Origin: CAVZTA01 sp963778025 | Lineage (GTDB): Bacteria > Chloroflexota > Limnocylindria > Limnocylindrales > CSP1-4 | Assembly (NCBI GenBank): GCA_963778025.1 | Contig: CAVZTA010000003.1 | Span: 1 to 64,000, forward strand | Reading direction: 5' to 3' | DNA: 64,000 bases | In this document: piece by piece, positions 16,532 to 24,982 of the stretch | Position numbering within the stretch: the stretch's first letter is position 1 | Layout of the letters: each line of letters begins with the position of its first letter | Made by a program: the position numbers and the translations under genes | Notes under the pieces: generated by a model | Databases searched by the model: none | Told to the model about the DNA's origin: nothing | Seen by the model: only the letters and a program-made list of their open reading frames with translations

Positions 16532-18241
16532 GTGACGATGCGCTCGGACCACCACCTCCGCTCACGACGCCCGCAGCGGCCCAGGTCGCCGCGCCGGTTC
16601 ATCGGTCCGGCGATCCTCGGCGGGGCGTTCGTGCTGGTCGCGGCCCTCGGCGCGAACGCGCTCAACGGCGGCTCGAGCGCGTCGCCGACACCCGCCCCTT
16701 CGGCGACCCTCCGGGCCGCCGGCTCTCCTTCACCGAGCAGCACGGCCAGCGGATCGCCGTCGACCGCTTCGCCCTCCCCGTCCGACACCGACACCACCGC
16801 GACGCCGTCCCCGTCACCGTCGGCGACCTCCGTCCCGACGGAGCTTGCCGACGTCGCCATCGTCCCGGTCACGAACTTCCGGTCCGGGCAGGCGAAGGTC
16901 GGCTTCGCGGACATCGACCTGCTGGAGCACGGCACCGGCCCGTACAAGGCGCTGACCCTCGTCGCGAGCGACGCCGACGCGATCCTCCAAGCGATCCACG
17001 CCGACCGGGCGACCCTCGGCGACCGGCTCAAGACCGTCAAGGACGCGACGGCGTTGGCGAGTGACCTCTCGAAGCACCGCGACCGACTCGCGTTCCTGCG
17101 CGTCGGCGACGTCACGCCCGCCGTCCGCGCGCTCGGCTGGGGCGCGCGTGAGCTCTTCGGCGTGGCCCACGCGGACCCGGCCCAGTGGCCGCTCAGCGCC
17201 CGACTCGCCGTCGCCCAGGGCGCGACCCCCGACGCCAGCCCGGTGTGGACGCTCGTCGCGGGCGGCGACATCCTGCTCGACCGCGGCGTCAGTCTCGCGA
17301 TCGGCGCGAAGGGCCGGAACTTCCTGTTCGATGGCCACGAGGCGGAGATCACGAGCCGCTATTGCTGCTCGTCCTTCGGCTGGGAGCTGCCGCGTACCCG
17401 GCGCGTCGCCGGCCCGGACTCGATGCGCGACTACCTCAAGTCGGCCGATCTGACGATCGCGAACTTCGAGAACCCGGCGCCCAACCAGCCTCGCTTCCAC
17501 GCCGGCGGCACCGTCTTCTCGGCCGACCCGAAGCACATCAAGGCGCTCAGGGACGCGGGCATCGACTGGGTGTCGATCGCCAACAACCACATCGGCGACG
17601 CCGGTCGGCAGGGCATCGTCCAGACGGTCGCGAACCTCAAGAGGAACGGCATCAAGGCGGCCGGCGCCGGCAAGGACATCACCGCGGCACGCGCCCCCTC
17701 GTTCATCGATGTCGGGGACATCAAGGTCGCCCTGTTCGGCTACGACACCATCGCCCGCTACTACAAGGCGGACGGTGACACGCCGGGCAGCGTGCAGATG
17801 TCGAAGACCGGCATGAAGGCTGACATCAAGCGGGCGCGGCAGGCGGGCGCGGACGTCGTGATCGTGATGCCGCACTGGGGCACCGAATATGACCCGACAC
17901 CGTTCCCCGGCCAGCGCGACCTGGCCCACGCGGCGATCGATGCGGGCGCCGACCTGGTCATCGGCAACCACGCCCACTGGGCGGGCGCGATGGAGGTCTA
18001 CGAGGGCAAGCCGATCTGGTACGCGCTCGGCAACTTCGTGTTCGACCAGACCTGGTCCGAGCCGACGATGGAAGGGATCACGCTCGAGCTGACGTTCCGG
18101 GGCAAGGAGCTCGTCCAGGCGCAGCTCCACCCGCACGTGATCCTCGACAAGGCACAGCCGAACTTCCTGGACCCGCTGGGCGACGGCAAGGTGGTGCTGT
18201 CCCAGGTATTCGGCGCGTCGCAGGGGCTGCTGCCCTGGTGA
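16532..18241 (+). CDS. CapA family metallophosphatase-like protein, membrane-anchored
   Basis: 569 residues. An N-terminal hydrophobic segment (residues about 23-44) is followed by about 60 residues of Ser/Thr/Pro-rich linker, so the protein is probably anchored and extracytoplasmic. Residues about 235-540 are a CapA domain (calcineurin-like fold, as in PgsA/CapA of poly-gamma-glutamate synthesis): LVAGGDILLDRG, IANFENP, SIANNHIGDAG, MPHWGTEY, LVIGNHAHWAG and YALGNFVFDQ carry the expected metal-ligand positions. CapA homologues outside capsule loci are common and their function is open; no capB/capC-like genes are nearby. The region at about 110-230 is unassigned. Confidence 0.85.
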   Translation: MTMRSDHHLRSRRPQRPRSPRRFIGPAILGGAFVLVAALGANALNGGSSASPTPAPSATLRAAGSPSPSSTASGSPSTASPSPSDTDTTATPSPSPSATSVPTELADVAIVPVTNFRSGQAKVGFADIDLLEHGTGPYKALTLVASDADAILQAIHADRATLGDRLKTVKDATALASDLSKHRDRLAFLRVGDVTPAVRALGWGARELFGVAHADPAQWPLSARLAVAQGATPDASPVWTLVAGGDILLDRGVSLAIGAKGRNFLFDGHEAEITSRYCCSSFGWELPRTRRVAGPDSMRDYLKSADLTIANFENPAPNQPRFHAGGTVFSADPKHIKALRDAGIDWVSIANNHIGDAGRQGIVQTVANLKRNGIKAAGAGKDITAARAPSFIDVGDIKVALFGYDTIARYYKADGDTPGSVQMSKTGMKADIKRARQAGADVVIVMPHWGTEYDPTPFPGQRDLAHAAIDAGADLVIGNHAHWAGAMEVYEGKPIWYALGNFVFDQTWSEPTMEGITLELTFRGKELVQAQLHPHVILDKAQPNFLDPLGDGKVVLSQVFGASQGLLPW

Positions 18242-18447
18242 GGCGCGATCCTCATCAGACGGTCACCAGGTGCACATCGGATGTATCGACGCGCGTGAGC
18301 CGATCGGACGATCACCTGGCGCACGGCTGATCAGCGGATCGGTCCGCCGGGTGCGCGCTGACGGCCGCCCGCGTGGTCTCGACGCGTACAGCGATCAGGC
18401 CATGAACGTCTGCGCACATCCGACCGCCGAGGACCCGTGGGGCGGGA

Positions 18448-19476
18448 TCAGGACGCGCCGGCGCCCTCCGGCACGAGCGCGCCTTCGGGCTGCCAGCCGT
18501 AGCGACCTGCGCCATCCGCCGACAGGCCGGCGAACAGGTCCGTCTCGGGCGTCGAGGACTCGACCCGCGACTCGCGGAGGATGTAGGCCTCCTTGGCCCA
18601 GAACTCGCGCCATGCGTCGGGGCCGAACCGTAGGAACGGGTTCTGCTCGCTCATCTGCGTGACGTGCGCGCTGATCGCCCGGAACTTCTGGTCGATCGCG
18701 TCGCCGACGTCGATCCAGCTCGTGATCGACTCGTCCGGGACGAGCATCCGCTGCTGGAACGCCTCGAACTCGGCGAGCTGCTCGGGTGTGGCGTCCTCCG
18801 GCGGTGACCAGAAGCTCGTCTCGCCCAGCTCCTCCATCCGCTGCCGCATCTGGTCGCGCACGGAGGCGGGGATGGCCTGCTCGTAGAGCTTGGCCGGCTG
18901 CCACGGCGCGAGGCCGCCGGCATCGGCCGCCGGTCCCGTCCCGCCATGTTCGGGGGCGAGCTGCTCGGGGTACCAGCTGGGATCGCCGGCGCGCGCGAAG
19001 GCGCGGATGGCGACGTCGTGGGTCCGGATGTGGTCGGGATGGCCGTACCCGCCGAACTCGTTGTAGGTCGTGATGACGTCCGGCTTGTACGTGCGGACGA
19101 GGAACACCAGTCGACCGGCCGCCTCGTCGAGGTTCGCCTGCCAGAAGCAGCGGGCGTCGTGGTTCCCGACCCGGCCCATCATGTCCGAGTCGCGATAGCC
19201 CAGGTTCTCCCACTCGGTCACGCCGAGCTCGCCCATGGCCTTCTCGAGCTCGACCGCGCGCAGCTCGCCCAGCCGGCGGTGGTTGTCGGGCGTGTCCATG
19301 TCCGGGACGACGATCTCGCCCATCTCGCCGCGGGTGTTCGTCACGAGGACCACGCGCCGGCCCGCCTTGACGTTCATCGCCATCGTCCCGCCCGTCCCGA
19401 TCGTCTCGTCGTCGGGATGGGCGTGGGTCGTCATCAGCGTCAGCGGTCGGGTGGCGGCAGCCTCAGGGTCGGTCAT
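18448..19476 (-). CDS. PIG-L family deacetylase (MshB/Mca-like)
   Basis: About 342 residues with the PIG-L zinc motif THAHPDDET near the N-terminus and the third ligand in YGHPDHIRTHD. Length and the segments NTRGEMGEI, LGYRDSDMMG and ITTYNEFGGYGHPDH are closest to the MshB/Mca branch, which deacetylates GlcNAc-inositol or cleaves mycothiol conjugates. No mycothiol ligase or glycosyltransferase genes are in the window, so the substrate (bacillithiol-, mycothiol- or other GlcNAc-type) is open. The ATG at 19476 is six bases after a TAGCAT hexamer and divergent from the CaiB operon. About 200 bases downstream hold no gene. Confidence 0.85.
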   Translation of the reverse strand: MTDPEAAATRPLTLMTTHAHPDDETIGTGGTMAMNVKAGRRVVLVTNTRGEMGEIVVPDMDTPDNHRRLGELRAVELEKAMGELGVTEWENLGYRDSDMMGRVGNHDARCFWQANLDEAAGRLVFLVRTYKPDVITTYNEFGGYGHPDHIRTHDVAIRAFARAGDPSWYPEQLAPEHGGTGPAADAGGLAPWQPAKLYEQAIPASVRDQMRQRMEELGETSFWSPPEDATPEQLAEFEAFQQRMLVPDESITSWIDVGDAIDQKFRAISAHVTQMSEQNPFLRFGPDAWREFWAKEAYILRESRVESSTPETDLFAGLSADGAGRYGWQPEGALVPEGAGAS

Positions 19477-19482
19477 GGGCAG

Positions 19483-19488
19483 ATGCTA
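19483..19488 (-). promoter_or_regulatory. -10-like hexamer, probable leaderless start
   Basis: TAGCAT on the reverse strand ends six bases before the PIG-L ATG at 19476. Confidence 0.4.
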
Positions 19489-19531
19489 TGCCCGGGCACC
19501 CGGTCGCGCCGCCCGGCCACTTCCCACGGCC

Positions 19532-19537
19532 TACCAT
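19532..19537 (+). promoter_or_regulatory. -10-like hexamer, probable leaderless start
   Basis: TACCAT ends eight bases before the ATG at 19546 and decides that start for the CaiB gene, even though a frame change follows it. Confidence 0.4.
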
Positions 19538-19545
19538 CGCGGCCG

Positions 19546-20782
19546 ATGCCCGAGCCCGCTCCGACCGGTCCGCTGCGACGGTGTGCGCGTCGTCGACTGC
19601 TCGACCGTCCTGGCCGGGCCCCTGTGCACGATGCTCCTCGCGGATCTGGGCGCGGACGTGGTCAAGGTCGAGCCGCCCGAGGGCGACGCGACGCGCGGCT
19701 GGGGGCCGCCGTGGGTCGGCGACGAGGCGGCGGGGACGCGGACCGCGGCCTACTACCTGTCGGTCAACCGCAACAAGCGCTCGATCCGGCTCGACCTGCG
19801 GCAGGAGGCCGGACGAGACGTCCTGCGACGGCTCCTGCGCGATGCCGACGTGCTCGTCGAGAACGCGCGGGTCGGCGGCTTCGCCCGGCTGGGCTTCGAC
19901 GACGCGACCCTCGAGGCGTTGAACCCGCGACTCGTCCATCTCGCGATCAGCGGCGCGGGCGTGGACGGGCCGGATGCGCACAAGCCCGGCTACGACTTCG
20001 TCGCCCAGGCGATCGGCGGGCTGATGTCGATCACCGGCGATGCCGACGCGACCGGCGGTCACGCCGTGAAGGTGGGCGTCGCGATCAGCGACGTGGTCAC
20101 CGGGCTGTTCGCGACGGTCGGCATCCTCGCGAGTCTGCTCGCGCGCGACCGCGCCGCCGAGCCCGTCGAGGGGCAGCGGGTCGACGTCTCGCTGCTCGAA
20201 TCGACCCTCGCGGTTCTCGTGAACCAGGCCCAGAACGCCTTCGTCACGGGCCGTGCGCCGGGCCGACGCGGCAATGCCCACCCGAACATCGTCCCGTACG
20301 AGACGTTCGCGACCGCCGATGGCGAGCTCGCCGTGGCGGTCGGCAGCGAGCGGCAGTGGCCACGGTTCTGCGAGGCGCTGGGCGTCGCTGAGCTCGCCGC
20401 CGATCCGCGGTTCGTGACGAATGCCGACCGGGTCGCGCATCGCGACGTGCTCCGGCCGCTGCTCGAGGCGCGCTTCGCGACCCGCCCGACGACCGACTGG
20501 CTCGCGGCGCTCGACGCGGCGGAGGTGCCATGCGGCCCCATCCGCGACATCGTCGAGGCGTTCGCCGCGCCGCAGGCGCAGGCGCGCGGCATGACCGTCG
20601 AGGTCGAGCACCCGTCGTTCGGCGTGTTGCGCCAGGTCGGCATCCCGCTGACGTTCTCGCGCACACCGGGCTCCATCCGGACCGCCCCACCGCTCCTCGG
20701 CGAGCACACCGTCGAGCTCCTGCGCGAGCTCGGCTACGACGACACTGCGATCGGCGCGCTGGCCGAGGCCGGCGTCACCTGA
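19546..20782 (+). CDS. CaiB/BaiF family CoA-transferase (frameshift near start)
   Basis: About 410 residues of class III CoA-transferase. DGVRVVDCSTVLAGPLCTML is the N-terminal nucleotide/CoA-binding region; LLADLGADVVKVEPPEGDAT and the catalytic-Asp region SGAGVDGPDAHKPGYDFVAQ follow, and VDVSLLESTLAVLVNQAQN is also typical. It moves CoA between carboxylic acids; the substrates are not predictable. The ATG at 19546, supported by a TAnnnT hexamer, begins MPEPAPTGPL in one frame while the conserved body is in another, so one indel lies between 19560 and 19580. If the ATG is not used, GTG at 19583 is the fallback. It is followed after 28 bases by a FabI-like reductase. Confidence 0.88.
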
Positions 20783-20810
20783 ACCCGACCCGCTGCACCA
20801 AGGAGCCACG

Positions 20811-21632
20811 ATGACCGACGACCGCGAGCGCTGGGCCCTCATCCTCGGCGCGTCCTCCGGCATGGGCGAGGCGACCGCCCGGGCCCTCGCCAAGGAGGGC
20901 TACCGGATCTGCGGCATCCATCTCGACTTCCGCGCGGCGCTCGCCCACGTCGAGGAGGTGAAGGCGGCGATCGAGGCGGCCGGGAGCGAGGCGCTGTACA
21001 TCAACATGAACGCCGCCGATGACGAGAAACGCGCCGGCGCCCTCGACCGGTTGCGTGAGCGGTTCGACCGCGCCCGCGCGGAGGGTCGAGACCCGTATGT
21101 GCGCGTGGTCATGCACTCGCTCGCATTCGGCTCGCTGGTCCCGTTCCTCGCCGAGGACCCCAAGCAGGCCGTCGACCGCAAGAAGATGGAGATGACCCAG
21201 GACGTGATGGCCAACAGCCTCGTGTACTGGGTGCAGGACCTGTGGCGCGGCGGCTTCCTGGCCCACGGCTCGAAGATCTACGCGATGACGTCGGAAGGGT
21301 CGTCGCGGGTCGTCCCGTCGTACGGCGTGGTCTCGTCGGCCAAGGCCGCGCTCGAGTCGCACATCCGGCAGCTCGCGATGGAGCTCGCGCGCCTGGACAC
21401 CGGCGTCACCGCGAACGCCATCCGGGCGGGCGTCACGAAGACGCCGGCGCTCATGAAGATCCCGGAGCACGACGAGATCATCGCCGCCGCGCAGCGGCGC
21501 AATCCCACCGGCCGGATGACCACGGTCGACGACGTCGCGGCCGCGATCGTCGCCCTGTCGGGGGAGGGCACGGGCTTCATCAGCGGCGAGGTCATCGGCG
21601 TCGATGGCGCCGAGTTCGTGACCGGCTCATGA
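20811..21632 (+). CDS. Enoyl-ACP reductase-like short-chain dehydrogenase (FabI type)
   Basis: 273 residues. The nucleotide motif LILGASSGMGEATA is SDR-like. The active site is Tyr171 and Lys178 in YGVVSSAKAA, that is Tyr-x6-Lys, the spacing of FabI/FabL enoyl reductases rather than the Tyr-x3-Lys of ordinary SDRs. VMHSLAFGS and NAIRAGVTKTPAL also correspond to FabI segments. It probably reduces an enoyl thioester with NAD(P)H; whether on ACP or on a CoA product of its CaiB neighbour is not known. The ATG follows AAGGAGCCACG. The DinB start overlaps its stop as ATGA. Confidence 0.8.
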   Translation: MTDDRERWALILGASSGMGEATARALAKEGYRICGIHLDFRAALAHVEEVKAAIEAAGSEALYINMNAADDEKRAGALDRLRERFDRARAEGRDPYVRVVMHSLAFGSLVPFLAEDPKQAVDRKKMEMTQDVMANSLVYWVQDLWRGGFLAHGSKIYAMTSEGSSRVVPSYGVVSSAKAALESHIRQLAMELARLDTGVTANAIRAGVTKTPALMKIPEHDEIIAAAQRRNPTGRMTTVDDVAAAIVALSGEGTGFISGEVIGVDGAEFVTGS

Positions 21633-22168
21633 GCGAATCGATCGCGCCGGCTTACGGCCGAGTGGGCGGGCTACCAGCGGCGGATCGTCGACGGGCTCGC
21701 GCGCGATGTCGGACGAGGACCTCGCGCTCGTCGTCGAGGTGAACGACTGGCCGATCTGGGCGGTCGCAGCGCACACCGCCGGCGCCCGGGTGTGGTGGCT
21801 GTGCCAGATGTTCGGCGAGCCGGGCATGGAGACCACGCCGTTCACGGACCCGACGGGCATGGGCTGGGAGGACGACCTGTCGGTCGTTCGGACGCGCGAT
21901 GAGGTCGTCGGCGCCTGGGCAGTCGAGCTGGCGGATCGTGGAGGGCTGCCTCGAGCGGTGGACGCCCGCGATGCTCGGCGAGACCGTGCGGCGCAGCGGC
22001 GCAGCCGGCGTGGCGGTCTTCTCCCGCGAGTCGACCCTCATGCGGCTCATCACGCACGAGGCGTACCACGCTGGCGAGATCAGCCTGACGCTCGCGCGCA
22101 ACGGTCGGGAGGCGATCGACCTCTGGCCGACCGCCGACTGGCTCGTCGAGGACGGGCCCGTCGACTGA
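21629..22168 (+). CDS. DinB-like damage-inducible superfamily protein (frameshifted)
   Basis: Reading across three frames gives one DinB_2-type four-helix protein of about 180 residues: MSESIAPAY at 21629, then EWAGYQRRIVDGLAR, then MSDEDLALVVEVNDWPIWAV with HTAGARVWWLCQM from 21706, and finally SSWRIVEGCLERWTPAMLGE and LMRLITHEAYHAGEISLTLA to 22168. The two histidines in the AHTAGAR and HEAYHAGE segments are the expected metal ligands. Family members are metal-dependent thiol S-transferases or uncharacterised. Breaks near 21655, 21700 and 21900 are required. The start overlaps the SDR stop (ATGA), so it belongs to the CaiB-SDR operon. Confidence 0.65.
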
Positions 22169-22183
22169 CCCCTCAGGGGACGG

Positions 22184-23185
22184 TCAGCCCAGCCGCGCCT
22201 CGTCGACCCACGCGCTCGCCTGGCGCGCCGCCGGGGTCATCGCGAAGTCCCCGTCGCGGTCGATCCACCACGCCGCCAGATCGCGCGATCGCGCCTCGTC
22301 GGCGATCCCCGGGGCGCCGGCGAGGAACAGCGCCTTGCTCCAGATCTCGGCCCAGGCGGGATCCGCGTGCGCGACGGTCACCGCGGCGAGGCCCGCACCA
22401 CCCGGCTCGCCGGTCATCGGATCGATCAGGTGGTGGACGGACCGCCCGTCGACCGTTCGCCAGGCACGGTTCCGGATGGACGAGGTGGCGACGGCGCCGG
22501 ACGTGACTCGCACGGCGACCAGCGGTCGGTCGGAGCCGCCGAACGGGTCTTCGATGCCGACTCGCCAGCCGTCGGGCACCGGACGTCCGGCCGCGACGAG
22601 GTCGCCGCCCAGGTCGAGCAGGAGGCCGGAGCCAGCGTTCAGCTGGAGGAGGGCGCGACTCGCCGCCCAGCGTGCCGCCAGCCCCTTGCCGATCCCGCCG
22701 AGGTCCACCGGCGTCGCGATCGTCACCCCGGCGCGAGATGACTCGACGAGCGGTCCCGTGGGACGCCCACCGTCACCCGGCTGCGGCGAGTCGCCGATCG
22801 GGGCGCCCGTGTCGCCCAGGCGCTCAAGGTCGCGAAGGACGCGCGGATCGAAGCGGCCGCCCGTGACGCGTCGTGCACGTTCGGCTAGCACGAGGGAGAC
22901 GCGAAGCCGGCGGCTGACTCGTACCGGGATCGACGCGCCCCTCGAGCGCCGGCAGAGGTCCGTGACCTCGCTGTCGGCACGGAATCGGGACAGCGCGTCG
23001 TCGACGGCAGCGAGCTCGTCGACGACGACACGCCATGCGGCCTCGGCGGCGGCCGAGGGCGCTTCGTGCACCAGCAACCGGACCGGCGACGCGAACGCGC
23101 GGCCATCGAACGCGAGGAGGCGATCGGACGAAAGGAGGCCGTCGGTCGCGGCCGGCGGCGCCGCGGTCTCAACCACCGGATGCAC
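22184..23185 (-). CDS. apbE: FAD:protein FMN transferase
   Basis: 333 residues of the ApbE family, which attaches FMN to Ser/Thr of extracytoplasmic target proteins using FAD. Conserved elements are ALSRFRADSEV, VDLGGIGKGLAARWA, LLDLGGDLVAAG, VATSSIRNRAW and the C-terminal HHLIDPMTGEPGG metal/flavin site. No clear signal peptide is seen; an N-terminal hydrophobic run is absent. It is the last gene of a four-gene leftward cluster and overlaps the preceding coiled-coil gene by 17 bases. The expected flavinylation substrate (an FMN_bind protein with an SGAT-type motif) is not encoded in the cluster. Confidence 0.9.
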   Translation of the reverse strand: MHPVVETAAPPAATDGLLSSDRLLAFDGRAFASPVRLLVHEAPSAAAEAAWRVVVDELAAVDDALSRFRADSEVTDLCRRSRGASIPVRVSRRLRVSLVLAERARRVTGGRFDPRVLRDLERLGDTGAPIGDSPQPGDGGRPTGPLVESSRAGVTIATPVDLGGIGKGLAARWAASRALLQLNAGSGLLLDLGGDLVAAGRPVPDGWRVGIEDPFGGSDRPLVAVRVTSGAVATSSIRNRAWRTVDGRSVHHLIDPMTGEPGGAGLAAVTVAHADPAWAEIWSKALFLAGAPGIADEARSRDLAAWWIDRDGDFAMTPAARQASAWVDEARLG

Positions 23186-23651
23186 GAGTGGTGGCGTGCG
23201 TGCGTGGCGGGGCGACGACCGACGCGACGCGCGGCACCGCCGGCAGGTCGACCTGCCGTGGCAGCTGCGCCGCGATGCCGCTCACCGAAGACACGCGCTC
23301 CGCCAGTCGTCCGAGTCGTGTCTCCAGCTCGGCGATCCGCTGCGCCGTCGTGCGGTAGCGGTCCGTCGACGACGCCTGGAGATCGCCGAGCGTCCTCAGG
23401 TCGATCGCGACCCGGTCTGCTGTCACACCGAGCGTGTCGATCGCGTCGAGGCCGGGCCGACGCGCGGCCATCGTCCCCTCGTCGGACGCCTGTTGCGCGG
23501 TCGCGATCCCTGCAAGGGTCACCGCATAGATCCCGCCGGACAGGCACAGGAGCGCGCCGGCGCGGACTGGACCGCGCGAGAGGACGGACAGCGGGGCCGC
23601 CTCGCGGGATGGGACCCGACGCGGTGGCCGCGTTCCCTTGTCAGCCTTCAT
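23169..23651 (-). CDS. Single-pass membrane protein with periplasmic coiled coil
   Basis: 160 residues, no recognised family. A basic start (MKADKGTRPPRRVPSRE) precedes one hydrophobic segment (GALLCLSGGIYAVTLAGI), then a helical region with heptad-like repeats (RVAIDLRTLGDLQ, RTTAQRIAELETRLGRLAER) and a Pro/Thr/His tail. The topology suggests an anchored coiled coil outside the membrane. The start at 23651 lies inside the 3' end of the preceding gene (overlap of 11 bases), and the end overlaps apbE. The adjacent gene has the same architecture, so the pair may be an ancient duplication. Probable partner of the ferric-reductase-like protein and ApbE. Confidence 0.6.
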   Translation of the reverse strand: MKADKGTRPPRRVPSREAAPLSVLSRGPVRAGALLCLSGGIYAVTLAGIATAQQASDEGTMAARRPGLDAIDTLGVTADRVAIDLRTLGDLQASSTDRYRTTAQRIAELETRLGRLAERVSSVSGIAAQLPRQVDLPAVPRVASVVAPPRTHATTRASGG

Positions 23652-24123
23652 CGTCGCCCTCGTGCTCCGCGGGTGCCGCGGCGGGTGTCGTCGAGCCCAC
23701 AACGCTGGCGACTCGAGCGCGAGCCGCCGCCGCAAGGGCGTCCAGGCGGTCTTTCGCCACACGAAGTTGCCGTTGGACCCGAGCGAGCTGCGTGTGTGCG
23801 TCGGTCAGCTGCAGGCCCAGAGCCGCAGCGTGGTCCGTATCGGCGGTGACGCGATCGGCGGCAGCCGTGAGTGCCCGGTCCAGCTCGGCGATCCGACCGC
23901 GAGCCGCGATGAGCTCGGTGGCCAGCGCATCGGCACGGTCGATCTCCGCGGCCAGCGTGTCGGTCACGACCTCCGCGGCGACCGGGCGACTCGACAGCGG
24001 CGCCGCCTGCGCCCGCCACACCGCTGCGACGGCGATGGCCGCGACCGAACCAGCGACGATGGCGCCGCTCAGGAAGACGACGGCAACGCGCCGCCGCCAC
24101 GGCGTACCGACGTCCGCGGGCAT
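23641..24123 (-). CDS. Single-pass membrane protein with periplasmic coiled coil
   Basis: 160 residues, unrecognised. It has a hydrophobic anchor at about residues 13-38 (VAVVFLSGAIVAGSVAAIAV) and a long helix rich in Ala, Asp and Arg (AAEIDRADALATELIAARGR, QLARVQRQLRVAKDRLDALA), then a tail VASVVGSTTPAAA with an acidic end. The ATG at 24123 overlaps the TGA of the membrane reductase gene by one base. GSTT near the C-terminus is only faintly like a flavinylation motif and is not a convincing site. It shares its architecture with the next gene. Confidence 0.6.
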   Translation of the reverse strand: MPADVGTPWRRRVAVVFLSGAIVAGSVAAIAVAAVWRAQAAPLSSRPVAAEVVTDTLAAEIDRADALATELIAARGRIAELDRALTAAADRVTADTDHAAALGLQLTDAHTQLARVQRQLRVAKDRLDALAAAARARVASVVGSTTPAAAPAEHEGDDEG

Positions 24124-24803
24124 CACGCCACCTCCCGAAGCGCAGGGCGGGGCGCACGCGGTCCGTTCGCGCGCACCGGCCGCATCCGATGCGTCCACAG
24201 GCGGTGCCCGATCGCCGCGACGATCGGGAGCCCGCTGACCAGGTACAGCAGCTCCAGGACACCCAAATCAGTCCCGGCCAGGACCGCGTGCAGCCACACG
24301 GCGAGGAACGTGACCGCCGAGAGTCGGTGCACCCGGAGCCACCAGCCCGGAGGCAGGAGTCGGGTCCACCGCGCGGTCAGGGACGTCACAAGCAGCGCGT
24401 ACGCAGCGATGGTGCCCAGCGCCACCGGGATCGGCCGGTACTCGGCCGTGCCGGGCACGAAGGCGCCCAGCCATCCCACGTGCGCATATCGATCGACGGC
24501 CAGCAAGACGACGTGGATGGCCAGAAAGGACCACACGAAGACGGCAAGGTGCTCGTGCCACGGGAACGTGCGCTTCGAGAGCTTCCACGACCGCTGGTTC
24601 GCGGGATGACTGAGCAGCGTGCCCAGGGCGACATCAGCCGCGAGCAGCAGATACGCGGTGACGCCCGAGGCCCGTGCGACAAGCCACGGGCGCAGCTCCG
24701 CGGCGTGCGTGGTCGAGGCAGGCAGGACGACCTGGGTGATGCCCAGGGCCGCGAGCGCGGAAAGCGGGATGAGGATGGCGATCATGCCGCCGCTCACGCG
24801 CAT
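24123..24803 (-). CDS. Ferric-reductase-like transmembrane protein
   Basis: 226 residues with about six hydrophobic helices and the histidine pattern of heme b-binding ferric-reductase-like/MsrQ domains: PWHEHLAVFVWSFLAIHVVL carries His83, His85 and His97, and LRVHRLSAVTFLAVWLHAVL carries His159 and His172, placed to bind two hemes across the membrane. It lacks the FAD/NAD domains of full reductases, so electrons must come from another carrier. It heads a cluster with two coiled-coil anchors and ApbE, which suggests trans-membrane electron transfer to a flavinylated partner. An internal ATG at 24785 is an alternative start. Confidence 0.75.
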   Translation of the reverse strand: MRVSGGMIAILIPLSALAALGITQVVLPASTTHAAELRPWLVARASGVTAYLLLAADVALGTLLSHPANQRSWKLSKRTFPWHEHLAVFVWSFLAIHVVLLAVDRYAHVGWLGAFVPGTAEYRPIPVALGTIAAYALLVTSLTARWTRLLPPGWWLRVHRLSAVTFLAVWLHAVLAGTDLGVLELLYLVSGLPIVAAIGHRLWTHRMRPVRANGPRAPRPALREVA

Positions 24804-24982
24804 CGCGGAGCTCGGGGCGCGGATGCGGTCGACGGGTACCGGGAGCTGGACGAGCGTGACGACATGGCGAAGCCTCAGAGCGGATGGAGGACGGTCACTT
24901 CGTCCGAGGCGTGCGCGAGGCGAAAGGTTTCAGGCAGGCCCCGAGGCCGCTCGGGCCGAGCCCGGCGCACGACGCTGGCCCC

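Noticed and set aside
16405..17064. Forward frame starting in tRNA-Asp
   Set aside because: It begins inside the tRNA and overlaps CapA in another frame; composition is Arg/Pro/Gly only.
24123..24803. MsrQ of the methionine sulfoxide repair system
   Set aside because: The fold is related, but there is no MsrP (molybdopterin) gene and ApbE plus coiled-coil genes suggest a flavin-transfer context.
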